The notes: generated by a model not told the origin, from the letters alone. A stretch of 64,000 bases of DNA from Megalobrama amblycephala (GCF_018812025.1 NC_063058.1:21471797-21535796); one strand, 5' to 3'; numbered from the stretch's first letter, positions 1-13,200 are shown. Numbers and translations: made by a program.

Positions 1-3000
1 GTACAGCATCATTCAAATACACACACACACTTGTAAATATAAATGTATAGAAAATATCAATTAGTTTACCAGCATCTGAGGTTATCTAATGTTGTTATAC
101 TTCAGTCGCCTCAGTCTTGCAGGTTCTACATTTCATACAAACAAAAAAACACACACAAAAAGACCAAAAACAGGAAACAAGACTATTGTAACCCTATAAA
201 AACTTGTGTGAAGGCTTAAAATGTGCAGGTGAAACTGAGTGACAGTGCATACGATTAGTATAAAACTAATTGTTAAAAGAAGTTTTTGCATTAGTAAAGA
301 TAAACAGGATAAAAATCCATACTTAATCATGTTTTATTGTACATTTGTTGATGTATCTTTAGAAAATATCTATAACACCCAAACTTATATACAGATAAAA
401 ATGTATTGCATTCACTATAACTAATTTGTGCAATGTTTTTGATGCATTCATTCTGTATTGCTGGTTTTGAGAGTTTGATAAAACTGATCAAACGTTCTTT
501 TAAAAAAGACTAGATGTGACTTTATTTATATAAACAGTATTATTTTTGGTCAGCAAGACTGCAGTAATATAATAAGCGTCTCCCTCTGTACGTCGTCGTC
601 TTTTTATGTGCAGCTGGAGCCTGTACTTTCCTAACGTCACTACCAGACCTGACTTGATACATATATATTGCTTTTTTAACATTACATACATGATTTTGTT
701 CTTTAAACACATGTAATAGGGATCAATGCCCTTTTGGAAGATATTCCAATCCACCCAAACACAATTGAATGTGAGCATTCAAGGTTTTGCTCACTCAGAG
801 TTATTTACATTTCTAAAGGTGATTTTATGACATTACAAACTGAATTCTGCTCTCATTCTTGCTAATTATAAATAGTTCCTATTTTTAAACATTCACTGTA
901 ATTGATTCACATTTGCAAATGTATTTCTTGAATGATCAGTCAAGATTTGCGGGTCACTGAGTTTCACCTGCGTGAATGCATGTCATGGTACAGAAAGTGC
1001 GTTTTGCATTACAATTATTTAAAGCTTCCCTGTAGGTATGTTTAGGTCTAAACAGGTGTCGGTTGATACCTGGTTTATTGGTCAACTCCCTCTTTTTCCT
1101 CCGTCAACTTCCATTCCTGTCTCTCCTTCCATGAGGAACGCAGTCAGTTCAGCTTCACAGCTCGCTTTTTGCACAGATGTCTGGTCATCTACAAATAAAA
1201 GACAAACAATTACCACAAAACATGTAGACAAACACACCCACACAGCATCTGCATTCTTTATTTGTGCTAAAATTGTTAATAAAAAAATAGCAATGCCAAT
1301 TAATACTTGATAATTCATATTTTTTGTATTGTTTTAGTTGATTTTATCAATTCTATTTTATTTTTTTAGATTGTTCTGTGAATAAATGAATGTGTTCTAA
1401 CGTTGTAAAGTTATAATTTCTTCTCCATTCATAGTACAAATTAAAATCTTTACTTATTTCATAAAATTAATTCCTACACACTCTTTCACAGCTTTTAATT
1501 TCAACATACTTTATATGATATTTATATAAATCAATATGATCAGCTGTGAAATACTAAAAGGATTTTCATCAGAGTGTGATATTTTTTAAAAAAGAGCTAA
1601 GTTTAGTTTTTAATAAAGTCATTTTTCGATAGAGAACTGAAAACTTAAGATTTACATTTAAATTAATGTATTTTAACAAAAGATTCAATTCGACCACGTT
1701 CAGAATTAACTGACTGTGTTTAAAAACATAGTAGCTGAAATTAATTATTTATATATATATATATGTATAATTTTGCATTGGTTCTATAGAAAGCACATTA
1801 TTGCATGTATTTCTGTGGCAGTGAGGTCGTGACATGTTCGCATGACGGGACCACCCTCTTAGGTACAAGCAGACACTCCCCTTCCCTAAAAATTCTGCCC
1901 GGAACTGACTCATCCCTCACACCTTCCCTGACTCATCCATGGATGGATGGAGGGAATGTGAGAAAAGAGAAAAGAAGGGGCCCACATATGCAAATATTCC
2001 TCTTGTTAGTGCATATGGCCATCATTTATATGTTATTTGTTGTTACGGGAGGTTAATGTTGGCATCATGTTCCTCTGAACCGATTAGAATGACGGTTAAA
2101 AGTTTCAGATTTATCTCATATGTCATTTTGCAGACAATTTAGGAAAGTCACAGAATTCTTGAGATGGTAAAAAGGCTTTAAGTGTTATTTAGTGGCACAA
2201 TAGCATGATGAAATGTTCGAGAGGAGATAAAATAACATGTATTGGACACGACACATCCCCAGACCAGCAAATAATATGAGCTTAAGGGGAAAAAAAAGAG
2301 GGTAAAATGAAAAAACTCTGTGCTTTGTGACATAAAAAAAGCTTGTTTAAGGTTGCTTTTCTATATAATACAACATGGAAGCAACGTTGCTTGTTTGCCA
2401 TGCTTTTTAAAATTTTGATAGCCTGGTTTAGATTGTGGTTATTAATAGTTAAACATTAATTTCTGAGTGTTAAAGAGAAATTAAAAACTCAATGCTATTT
2501 AAAGATAAAGTAGAAAAGTAAAAACAAACATCAAGTTTAAACTTACTATGAATCTAACACTGAACAAAAGGGACTTTTCCCTGAGACGTGCATCTTTAAT
2601 AAGATAAAACTGACTGGGTGAGAATACGTCTTTTGCACACCCAGTTAATCAATTAATAAATGTATCGTCAAAAAACTATAATTGTTTTTCTCAAATGTGT
2701 GTATGTTTTAATTAATTTTTCAAATGGAGAGACATGAAAAACACACATATAGCCTTGAGTAAAAAAAAGTACCTACGTGTATCTGAATGCATCTCAAAAC
2801 TCACTACGGAATGAAAAAACAATACATATATATATAAATATGAGATATTATGACAAAAATATTTGTAATATTTTTTTTAAAGAGGTAAAATTTTCAAATT
2901 AAATAAATTGCTAAATGAAAATAACCCATCGTAGCCAGTGTTGCATCCCTATCCTCACTAAAATTATACTATAATGTCAGTAAAATATGACTCTAAATTT

Positions 3001-3674
3001 GTACAAAATAGTATTTATGATTTGACAGTACAGTAAATCTGTATTAAAACTCTTTGTCTCAAATTGTTTGTCAGCATTTCAATGTTATGTCATGAAATTT
3101 CTGCTGGGAGGTTTTAAAAAGTTAATAACAGTGTTTAAAGACCAAATCAGACAATATTGTGGCACTAATACCTTAAAAAAGAAAGACAGAGAAAAAAAAG
3201 CTTGGCTAATTTAATGTCTTTTAGGGGCCGTCATACCGTCCAGCCTGTGTTAATACTGTCCCTTACTTTGTAGGTGATAAATATTTTTATGATACACTTA
3301 AATATTTTTTCCATTTAAAAAACACTGAACTAAAATGATCCTGCACATTATTGTAAACTAAACTGCAATGAGTAGTACTGTCAAAAAACTGTTAGAAGTC
3401 ACACACAAACATCTCTAAAACTAAAACTATTGACGAGCCAATGCAAATATCAGATTTTCCACATTTTTTGCAGCTCAATTTGATATCTCATATAACTTCA
3501 GTGGTCATTTTAACCTAAAACATTGCAAAACAAGTCAAGAAAGTAAAGGCATGCAGTGAAAGCTACTTTAATGCAGACACAAAAAATATTTTCATGTCCT
3601 TTTGTCGTACTTAAATACTTAACCACCTTTTCTTTCTTTTTAAAACTATCTACATGCATGCATAGATATGAAAT

Positions 3675-3676
<2 letters not shown>

Positions 3677-3712
<36 letters not shown>
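3677..3712. repeat. (GT)18 microsatellite
   Basis: An uninterrupted GT dinucleotide run of 36 bases. Confidence 0.98.
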
Positions 3713-3713
<1 letters not shown>

Positions 3714-5549
3714 CTTGTGCCTATGCACATATCAAGTATATTTATACTTGTGAAAATTTCTTTAACCTAATTGTTATAGGAATAAATATTTAATATGTAT
3801 TTAACATAAATATACAACATACAAACCCGAACAATGATCCAATTCACTACAGAAAAAAAGCCATGTTTTCCATATACCAAAAATCTTAATATGCTTTTCT
3901 ATCAAAACTTATACAAATATCACATGTTAAACTAAAAGAAAGACTTGAAAATGTCAAGCAATTGTCCTAACACACAGTAAACAGGGCGCCACACCCACCT
4001 TAGTGACTTTCAGGCCGTTTCATGTAAACTACAACCGGAGCACTTAAGACGTTACACAGGCCTGAAACCGACAGTTTCACAGGCATAATAATAACACAGA
4101 AAAACCTTCAACAGTTGAAACCCTGTCATATATTGAGAAATCCTGTCCCTGCTGCAGTTTCAAACGGTTACTGGCAAACAATGACAACAACTCTCGCAAA
4201 GGACAGAGGCGGGAAAAATGAACTTACGAAGACGGTGAGGTCACGAGCAACACCGTTTGGGAACCTTCGGCTACTCGAGCCGTTCATTTCACTTTCTGTT
4301 TACTTGACATGATGGATCCCTCAAGGTTTTCCTGCCCTGTGCACAAACACAAGAACACAAAGTTGTACATAAATACCAGTGGGAACGTTTGAATGCTCCG
4401 CTTCTAAAACATACAACACGTTTAGTGAGTTGGTAATAGTAAAAACAAAGCATGGGAAAGACATCATCGTGTCATTAACATAATGCATTGCATTGGTGCA
4501 CTTTTCAAATAAGTTTAAATACGCATAGCACGAGAATAAGATTCAGTCACTTAACTAAAAGTTTCGTCAAATGAATTAGACGGTAGAAAAAGTCACACTG
4601 GGAAAACATAAGACCAGTAAACTTTAAAGCGTAAGATTGACTGATGGCATAATTTATTAGTTAAGGAAAGTTCACTGCACTTTTTGACCACTTTGCATTC
4701 AGTTACTCATGCAGTGAAAAAACGAGTAGAAATGACAGAAGTTATTGGCACACGTTAAATAGATAGAAAAACAGGCGTTTTAACATAAAAAGAAAACGGT
4801 GCATGCTCAGCGTATATGAACTTATAACCCTATTTAATATGCATTTCTGCAGTCAAACAAGTTATAATGATTCAAAATTATGATTATAAGGCCAAAAATC
4901 TGCCTTATAAACCTGTAAATCCACCTTGTGTCTCCGCTGCTTTCGCGTGAGCGTCAAATAAATCACTTCAAACTCAAAACGAACACTTACATGATTGTGT
5001 ATTACAGGGAAACTACTCAGATGACCACAGTCCTCTTGAAGTATGAAAATAAACTCCATAAAGTTAAAGTTTCCTAATATTTCTTAACCAGGACCTCGTC
5101 TCTTCACGTCATGCTTTTTTACTTTTAATTGCTCTATTTATACCCTTATAATCGAAGGCTTTTATAAAGCAATAATGTGTGAGGGAACACACTCGGTTGA
5201 GACAGAATTAATGTTAGTCTGACCTGAAGGAATTTGGGGTTGTCGTCACTAAGGGACTTTGGAGCCCTGTCCAAATACTGTAGCATATAATGGGGGCATT
5301 TGTATTTGCACTTCCTCTCGCATATAGGACAGGTGAGTGTCACCGAAAACGGGAAATGACTTATGAGGTACTTGGGGGACCTGACTTCAAGATTGTAGTG
5401 ACACGGATCGCGTCACTTCTCAGCTGTTGAGAATTTCTCAATGGACTGTGTCTGCATGGCATAAAAACTTTATCACCCAATGTGTCTACATGTTATATCG
5501 TGTGCGTAGGTGTGTCATATTTCATCGAAGTGTCATATTTCCAAAATAC

Positions 5550-5565
5550 AGTGTGTGTGTATGAG

Positions 5566-5599
<34 letters not shown>

Positions 5600-5628
5600 A
5601 GAACGAGTGTGTGTGTGTGTGTATGTAT
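5550..5628. repeat. GT-rich microsatellite
   Basis: Interrupted GT runs separated by GAGA spacers. A CA/CT run lies about 100 bp downstream in the complementary sense, so the two could pair as a hairpin. Confidence 0.95.
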
Positions 5629-5729
5629 GTAAAAAAGGGAGAGATAGAGAGAAGAAATAAAAGAAAAGAAAGCAAGGAGGTTGGGTGAAACCTTGTTGTC
5701 TTTGGGCACCTACGGTGACGTGTTCTCTT

Positions 5730-5783
5730 ACACACACACACTCTCTCTCTCTATCGCACACACACACACACACACACACACAC
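5730..5783. repeat. CA/CT-rich microsatellite
   Basis: A CA run, a CT run and a second CA run. It is complementary in sense to the GT-rich tract at 5550-5628. Confidence 0.95.
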
Positions 5784-6160
5784 CATGGCACTCTGTCATG
5801 GGCTGATTTTTAATTTTAAACCTGTGTAGAACTATAACTGCGTCCGGCAGCTTGCATGTTATTGCGAATAGGGTGGGGTCATTTCAACATTGTTTGGCTT
5901 CTAAGTGAATAGCACACTAACGAGATGCCCCTCTCTCTCTCCCCCGAATGGACCACTGTGTTTTCCCACGTGCAAACTGAGAGGCTCGTTGGTGGAACTG
6001 TGGTGTTGTTTGGGTGACTTTTTGTAATCGTATTAACGAGAGCAAATATTCTGGCAATGGAGACGCCAGATAACTCTCGACAGGGAGGGAGATTTAGACT
6101 TTGGGGACGTAAGTGGGAGAGAAGTTCGGCTTTGCATTTGAGCCGCAATACAGTGATGAC

Positions 6161-6261
6161 ATTTTTTTTTTTTTTTTTTTGAGAAAAAAAAAATAACAAA
6201 GTATTTGTAGAAAATAAATACAATAATATTAATAATAAATATTAATATTAATAATAATAAT
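6161..6261. repeat. Low-complexity T, A and AAT tract
   Basis: A run of about 20 T, then an A run, then AAT-type trinucleotide repeats. It lies about 50 bp beyond the 3' end of the mir-129-2 hairpin on the minus strand. Confidence 0.9.
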
Positions 6262-6310
6262 AATGCAAGCATTTAATCCAAGCAGCGTATGGAGCATCAA
6301 TCGGTGAATG

Positions 6311-6402
6311 CGCCTTCCGCAAATGCTTTTTGGGGTAAGGGCTTCCCAGCTAGATACTTATGAACAGCAAGCCCAGACCGCAAAAAGATTCGCGAAAGAC
6401 AA
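6311..6402 (-). ncRNA. mir129-2: microRNA precursor mir-129-2
   Basis: On the minus strand both arms of vertebrate miR-129 are present. The complement of 6387-6367 is the complete 21-nt miR-129-5p (seed UUUUUGC). The complement of 6344-6323 is the complete 22-nt miR-129-2-3p (seed AGCCCUU; its last bases are the -2 type). A 22-nt loop (6345-6366) separates them, and the flanks (CGCGAA before 5p, GCATTTGCGG after 3p) resemble the human MIR129-2 stem. The strand is fixed because 5p must precede 3p. miR-129 is a brain-enriched regulator; CP110 and cilium assembly are reported targets of its 3p arm. The api5 neighbourhood matches the human MIR129-2 locus, which supports the -2 paralogue. A REST site and a possible TATA box lie upstream. 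The ends of the precursor are approximate by a few bases. Confidence 0.97.
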
Positions 6403-6600
6403 ATCTTGACATCAAACAGTGACATCCAGGTGGCTTGTGCATGGCTCTGGTTTCCCAATCCTATTGTGTCCAGACATCGGGAAAGCGAGACAGCGAAGCC
6501 CTTTTTTTCCGTGGCTGAACTGTATCCAACTCATTCACATTCTACGAGCATGGGAAGCTTTGAGAGCAGCCAGCATCCAAATGCCTGTATTCTGTGCGCG

Positions 6601-6621
6601 AGCGCTGTCCGCGGTGCTGAA
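6601..6621 (-). promoter_or_regulatory. RE1/NRSE (REST binding site) upstream of mir-129-2
   Basis: Read on the minus strand, this 21-mer agrees with the REST consensus at 19 of 21 positions. Both half sites are intact (TTCAGCACC, then GGACAGCGC) with canonical spacing. The two differences are A to G at position 10 and C to T at position 21. It lies about 200 bp upstream of the hairpin. REST silences neuronal genes, including microRNAs, outside neurons, which fits a brain microRNA. Binding itself is inferred. Confidence 0.85.
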
Positions 6622-6933
6622 TTCACTCCTTCCCAGTAGTTTATTTTCGCTGGCTTTTCTCGTGCCTATACCGACGTGCGCTGCGATAATTACATCTAAA
6701 CAAAGACACACATATGATACAGCGACCATTGCGCTCATTTCTTTTTGCCTCGCCGTTTTGTTGCTACTGTGGAATATATCCTCTGGTTCGTGATGCCGTT
6801 TAGTGGAGAACTGAGCAGATGAAGCGCTCTTGGTGAGGAGAGAGCAGTCTGTAATCTGCTTGCAATAAATAGAGAGCAGCGAGAGATCTTATTGGCGCAA
6901 ACAAAAAATCGTCATCCACCAATCGGTTTCTTG

Positions 6934-6941
6934 CTTATATA
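6934..6941 (-). promoter_or_regulatory. Candidate TATA box for mir-129-2 primary transcript
   Basis: The minus strand reads TATATAAG preceded by a G-rich stretch. This places a start site near 6905-6912, about 500 bp upstream of the hairpin and before the REST site. The motif and position are seen; its use as a promoter is inferred, and other starts further upstream remain possible. Confidence 0.4.
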
Positions 6942-7785
6942 GGGACCCCCCTTTTTGAAAAAAAAAAGGAAGAAAGAAAGGGGGGACCAAATTGTATCCT
7001 CGTTGGCGCAAGTGACCAGAAATATTCCGTGTAAGACAATAACATTTAATGTTTTTTTTTGTTGTTGTTGTTGTTTTCTGTTTTTACGCCGAATTCGTTC
7101 GCCGTGTCTCGTTTCAAAATGTCTCTCACACACCATGTCGGCGTGGCGCGAATTCATGTCTGCAAGAAATACATCGTCGTGTATTCATTCAAAACATGTA
7201 TATAGCGTCATTTAAAAAAAAAACAAAACCGACTAACATTTTGAGGCATTTTGTAAATCAAAACACATCGCCAGCACGACGACAACAACACGACAGGCTT
7301 CTGAGGCAATTTCATTTCATGACCACAGAGAGTTCACTGGCTGATACCACTCAGTGAGGACACGGGGGTCTCTAAACTATCAACAGAACATAACAAATTC
7401 TATACATTAGAGTTGCATCACATCTGACATCGCCTGCAGACACAACAAACAAAACAATGGTAAGCTATTGGCACCACAAGAACTTTACATAAATGTTCTA
7501 CATCCAACTTTACAACAACAACAACAACAACAACATTTTGCAAGCCGTCACAACTTAAGTGAAAAATATTAGTAATAATGGCACGACAACACCACACAAG
7601 GGGGTTCTCTCAGACAGTGATCCCTCTGGCACATATATTGGCCATACACTCAATCCAGCTGTGGAATGTGACTTCATTTCACTTACCCGTGAAGTTCTTG
7701 CATCCACGCGATCATTTGTCAAAATTCACAAGAGTGTCTCTTCTTGAAACTATACGAAGTGGGAGGGTCACGATCTATATCTGGA

Positions 7786-7798
7786 CCCCCCCCCCCCC

Positions 7799-7834
<36 letters not shown>
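7786..7834. repeat. C-run followed by (CA)n microsatellite
   Basis: A run of about 14 C, a few A, then an uninterrupted CA run to 7834. Confidence 0.95.
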
Positions 7835-7838
<4 letters not shown>

Positions 7839-10800
7839 CTCCCCTCCCCAGTCTAAATTCATCCCGAACCAAGACTCCCCCCCTCCCTTCTTCTTAATCA
7901 CTGATATTCTTCTTGCGCCTTCGTGGTGCAAGGGGAGGTTGAGGTGGCTAGGCAAAAGAGACATGGCTTGAGATGTAACAGGTGTATATATATTAATATA
8001 TATATATATATAGGCTATATAAAAAAGCCCAGATGCCACCATTATGAGGATTTTATTTGGTGGTCGCATCATTTGCGGACGTCTCCAGTCAGTCACGATT
8101 CTCCCCCTTCTGTCTGCACCGCACAGCGACTGCATCTCCTGACGCAGCCAACGCGCACATATTACTCACTATAGCAGTCACGACTCGGATAAATCCGTGT
8201 TTCCACTAAAATTACAACGCCAGCATTGACTTAAGAAGATCTTGCTATGTCTGGGATAGGTGTAGAGAGCCACAGTGTCTTTGAAAAGGTCAAGGTAATG
8301 AGTTTTTTTCTGCAAAGATCCGCGGTCATTCCTAGACTCACTACACGATTTTAAGCAAACTCTAATGTGAATTTGGCTTTTGAATACAGCCCCTGAACAT
8401 ATAAATGACAGTTCGCTGATGAAACAATGTGCACGCTGCACGGTTGAAGTTAGACATTTATTAAGAGGTGCTTTGATTAAAACAACACTAGCGGTCATTG
8501 TTTTGCGCAACTGCACAAATGGTGTTGAATGCAACGCGAACGCGTTAGTTTTGGCACAAGATCAGTAGTATAGTCCACAGCAATAGAAAACAGTCGATTG
8601 CAGTACTGTATAATGAAAATGACGTGGGCGGAAGAGTAATCCAAGTGAATCCGCCTATAGCTACACAGTCGCGAGCACATCTGATGGAAGTGTTCAAACA
8701 ACGCACGCGGGAACGTCGCACACACACATACACACACAAAAAGTCCTAAAACTTAAGCTGCATTTTGAGAACGTGTGCGTAGTGGCATCCCTTTCACGGG
8801 TGGTGGCCAAAACAGGGCTGACCATTTAAGAGCGATTTTGGATGCACGGAACCCCTTGACGCCACACCAGGGTTTCCCTCGTCGGCTGTTGCTGGTGTTT
8901 TTCCTTTTGGCGCGGCGTCTTCCACCTATATTTATTAGCCTATTTTCCTCTTCACATATTTTGAGAGATATGTCCCCTCACTCTTCTAGTGTTGTCGGTT
9001 TCCATTCACACTTTCAGCTGTAGCGAAGAGGCAAAAATTGACTCAACAGCGCCGTCAGACAAAGGAGTTTGCTTTTTGCTTCACTTATTTACCATTCGCG
9101 AGGTTCCTGCTCTGAGGAGAGAGTGGGTTTATTGCATTTTTAACAAGTGGATGAAAACAACAAGGCACCTGTTTGAGAAGTGCACACAGTGTATACATGA
9201 AGCAAATGGTTGCTCGATGGAGGGAATGGGACGTTACTCAATGCATGCAAGAAATCGTGCAAAAAAAAAAAAAACATATAATCGAACCAAAAATCGCTGT
9301 GAATACGTACTTACCAGTGCAGCAAGCCCTTGCTGAAAGCAGGGAAAACACAGACATGAGTTCAAACCATCATACGTGACCATGTCACACAAAAACAAGC
9401 AAAATGAAAATCAAATACTGCCCTTGATACATATCTATCCTCAGCAACACGTCCAAGTTTCTCAGAATCGCAGTCCTTTTTATACAAGTGATACCCTCTT
9501 CCTATTTCTGGACCACGATCAAACACTGATGCTATTTTTAGCGCCCAGTAAGAAAAAAAAACACTCACAAAGACATCGCTCAGGAGCGTTACGTGGAGTG
9601 CATATAATGTACATTAATTTTGCCTCTCCAACTCCAACATGCGAGGGCTCCGACTCGCCTCCGATGCATCGCTGCAGTGATTTTTTTTTTTTTCTTTTCT
9701 CAAACGAACTGCTTCAGTGCCCTTCTCTCTTAAGGGCTAAATATTTCTAACGTCTCTTTCTTAGCACAAGTTGTTCCCGCTCTCCTCGTTCCTTTATGTC
9801 GCTCACCATCCTCTTTATTATACGCGTCTTACGCGGTGTGTCTCCATGCAACTTTCGCTTGGAAACTCGGGACGGATTCGCTGCTCATAAAGAAGAAAAC
9901 ACACGCACGCACGCACGCACTCACTCACACAGAGACACATACACGGACTCGCGCGCACAAACAACCATAATCAGTTGCACTGCGAGCGGAATATGTTTTG
10001 TCTTGAAAGCAGTACACAAACGATAATAATTAAAGCTTGCAGAATCTCTCTCTTTTTTTGAGGGCTGCGTCAGTTACTAGGCATTGACGTCACGTTTAGG
10101 TTCTCCCACTTCACAGTCTATGGCTGCTGATTACAACCGTCCCTGTTGTGCTCGCAGACAGCCTAACGCTAATGAAAATGGCTCGAAGCAAGCGAAAACG
10201 GGCTTAATAGGTGAAAGACGGAAAGTGTCCGCGCTGCAAGTGACCACAGCCCCGGTTTCCGAGAGCAAAACCACTCCTTGCGGTCGCCTGGCATCGTGAA
10301 CAACTCACTTGCCAATGGATTCCGTGGCAGACACGCACCACTAGCCTATATATGATCTTTATCCATCCGTCGGATGATTTGCACATGTTCTGTGTACACT
10401 GTTTAAGGAGATCCCTAAAAAAGTTGGTGTTGCTGGGGTTGCCTCGTTCACATGAAGAGATGTGATTAATATTTCAGCTTCAAGTCAATGCAGTGTTACA
10501 AACGACAGACAGACTATGCCTTCTAAACATGTCGAATTGCAAAGCACACTACTAAAAGTGAACGTGCAGAACACAAAGTAATTTGACCAGTGCTGTAGAA
10601 ACACAGGGGGTGGGGGGGGCCCCATCTTGCCGCATGGTGTCGCCAAACTCCATTCGAGAGCTGATAGAACTAGTGGCAGTTCACTTAAAACTCCGTTGAA
10701 AATCGCCTTAAAATAGGTTTTCGCTTTTGCGTAATAATTATTTTTTCAAATAATTAGTTTAATTTGCAAAATCAGATGGATAAAGTCACGTAAAGTTGAT

Positions 10801-12133
10801 GGTTTTGCGACGCACGCGTCGCTGTCCGTGGTGCTCAACTATCGCATCAAGCTTTACGCAGTGTTTTCTCAACAGACACGAACTTATAATACGCACCTCG
10901 AGACTGTTTCTACTGTATTAAACACATCAGAATCCTGAGCATTTCATCGCCATGTTAGCTACAAGTGTATGAATGAGTAGAAGCTCCTATTCATAAAACA
11001 CTGCGATGTGCAGGGATGAAGCTGATCCTACCTTCGCGACACACGGGATGTTCCGGAGAGTCGTCGGACTCCTGCTACTAAAATTGGAGGATCGTGAATG
11101 AGGGGGCGGTGATGAGTTGTGTGTGGGGGAACTGAAAATAGGTAAATATTTAGATCAAGGGCATAAATATAACATTTGTCATCATGCTTCCCTTAAAATA
11201 AATCAGTGTTCTGCAAAGAGTGACACAAGTGGAGGCTTTGATCTGACAATGAAGCTGGACGTTTGCACCCTCCGCTAAATCTAAAAATACCTCGATTTCG
11301 GCTGTGTGGGCTTGAGCTCACTCAGAGCTTCTCCTCATTTAACCCACCTTGCCTTAAATTTGACAGGGACAGCAGTCTCGAGTCTGTGGCTCCAAGAGTG
11401 AAAATCACAAACCTGCAAAAAAGAGCAACAATTCATGTTTTTTTATGTATTATTTAATATATCATTCAATTTAATAGGCTATATAATTTTATAATTATTA
11501 AATGACATTTAATTTCAATTCAAAATAAATGGTAAATAAAATAAAAATAAAAGATTAAAACAATGAGAAAAAAATAGTCTGATCCACAGTCTCAAATAAA
11601 GATTCACTATCTGATTGGCAGCTGCCAGTCAATAGCGACTTGATTACTTTAGAAAGCACCACCAGTGGAGGTACTAAAAGTCTTGAGTGAAATTAAACTT
11701 CCAGACCAAAAAGAGCATTCACCTCAAGATTTGGGGGTTTAAGGGGGTGTCTTGTGCTGACCAAGAAACACCCTTCTTTCAGTGCATTGCACATAATGCC
11801 CAATGATGTGTTGAATTATTATAATTATGAGCGTCAAGTTTTGCTTTGCTAAAATGTTTAATGTGATCTTTGACCTTCAGTATTTAGAGTACACTCTCCA
11901 ACCACTTCATTAGGTACACCTTGCTTGTATCAGGCTGGACCCCCTTTTACCTTCAAAACTGCCTTAAAGGGTTAGTTCACCTAAAAATGAAAATTCTGTC
12001 ATTAATTATTCACCCTCATGTCGTTCCACACCCGTAAGACCTTCGTTCATCTTTGGAACACAAATTAAGATATTTTTGATGAAATCCGAGAGCTCCTCCA
12101 TAGACAGCAATTTAACCGACCCTTTCGGTCACC

Positions 12134-12442
12134 ATGATTTTGCCAAGTAAGACATGTTCCTGGATCAATATATTTTGTTGATCCTGGAACAACATTCCAG
12201 TCTGAAAATTTAGTCTTAACCCTAGTCCTACCCCTAAACCTAATCCTACCCATAACTTATCCCTAAAATCAGAGGGGAAAGATAGGTGAATAACGTTGAT
12301 GTAGAAGCACCTAACCCTGGTTGCAAGCCTAAACTTGACATAAACAGTAAACTTGTCCCTCAAATCTGATTGGTTGATTGGAATGTTGTTCCATGATCAA
12401 CAAAGATGTTGATCCAGGAACATGTCTTACTTGGCAAAATCA
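12134..12442. mobile_element. Short inverted-repeat element inside the MITE
   Basis: Inverted ends of about 35 bp (GATTTTGCCAAGTAAGACAT on the left, its complement on the right) flanked by CGGTCACC and CGGTGACC, an 8-bp duplication with one mismatch. An 8-bp duplication points to the hAT superfamily. The centre is a degenerate CCTAACC-type stretch. Confidence 0.55.
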
Positions 12443-12525
12443 CGGTGACCAACACGGTCAAGGTCCAGAAAGGTACTAAAGACATTGTTAAAATAGTCCA
12501 TGTGACTACAGTGGTTCAACCTTAA

Positions 12526-13200
12526 AGGTCCCGTTTTACGTGGTTTTTTGAAGCTTTGATTGTGTTTATAGTGTGCAATATAACATGTGTTCATGTTTCG
12601 CGTGTAAAAAAACACAGTATTTTTCACATAATTTACTTATCTGTATACCGCTGTTTCCACTGTCATAAAAACGGATTGATGACTTCCTTGTTCTATGAAG
12701 TCCCTCCTTCAGAAATACGTAACGAGTTCTGATTGTGCCAGCGGTTCCTGTGTTGTGATTCGACAGCTCTGAGCACATCTTGCCCGGAAAGGTCACGCCT
12801 CTTACCATAACGTGGAGATGCATGCGTTCAGTGTTATTGTAAACATGTCTTTAATTTTACCCTATCAATTTGAGCCGGAATCAGACCAGGTGATTGGACT
12901 GCTGGATGAAAATAACAGCGTTTCGACGACATGGCGACAAACACACTCTACAAACGCAACTCTTGTGTATTCCTGTGGGCGGAGGTTAGTCAAAAAACTG
13001 TTTTAGTGACGTCATTAAAGAAGGAAGTAGAGGGATGTAGTCCAAACTGGCCGTTCGATGTAGGCGACTTCTGTTAAATAAAATATCTCGCTTGGCATTG
13101 AACTTTGAGCTTTAAAATTTTACAGATTTTATTTATACTCTAACAACAACATTACACAATAACTAAAGTTTGAAACATGGGATCACGAAGAACGGGACCT
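12526..13200. mobile_element. TTAA-type MITE, AGGTCCCGTT family, copy 1
   Basis: 675 bp, starting AGGTCCCGTT and ending with its complement, flanked on both sides by TTAA (12522-12525 and 13201-13204). The empty site can be read in the related MITE arm at about 19325-19340, where one TTAA joins the same flanks. It is nearly identical to copy 2 at 25531-26207. It contains a CRE-like TGACGTCA near 13010 and a degenerate short open frame at 12812-13006. Confidence 0.92.

Larger units (their letters stand above)
1..6149. other. Non-coding AT-rich flank downstream of mir-129-2
   Basis: No exon with a recognisable product was found on either strand. The stretch is AT-rich with homopolymer runs and dinucleotide repeats. 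It lies downstream of mir-129-2 in the direction of transcription, so parts of it may belong to the primary microRNA transcript, but no splice pattern or polyadenylation site could be assigned. The short open frames here have no family resemblance that I recognise. Confidence 0.6.
6403..11889. other. CpG-richer upstream region of mir-129-2, no coding exon seen
   Basis: Relative to its AT-rich surroundings this stretch holds many CpG dinucleotides (dense around 6550-6800, 8500-8900, 9770-9970, 10080-10320 and 10800-11110) and few recognisable transposons. It lies upstream of mir-129-2 on the minus strand, so it probably contains the promoter and any leading exons of the microRNA host transcript. 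I could not define exons. The longest open frames, such as 6419-6793 plus, have no recognisable domain. Confidence 0.5.

Noticed and set aside
5493..5791. Histidine/threonine-rich (HTHTHT) frames
   Set aside because: Translations of the GT/CA microsatellites.
6406..6793. Overlapping 77- and 124-codon plus-strand frames near mir-129-2
   Set aside because: They cover the REST site and CpG-rich promoter-like DNA on the opposite strand and show no recognisable domain.
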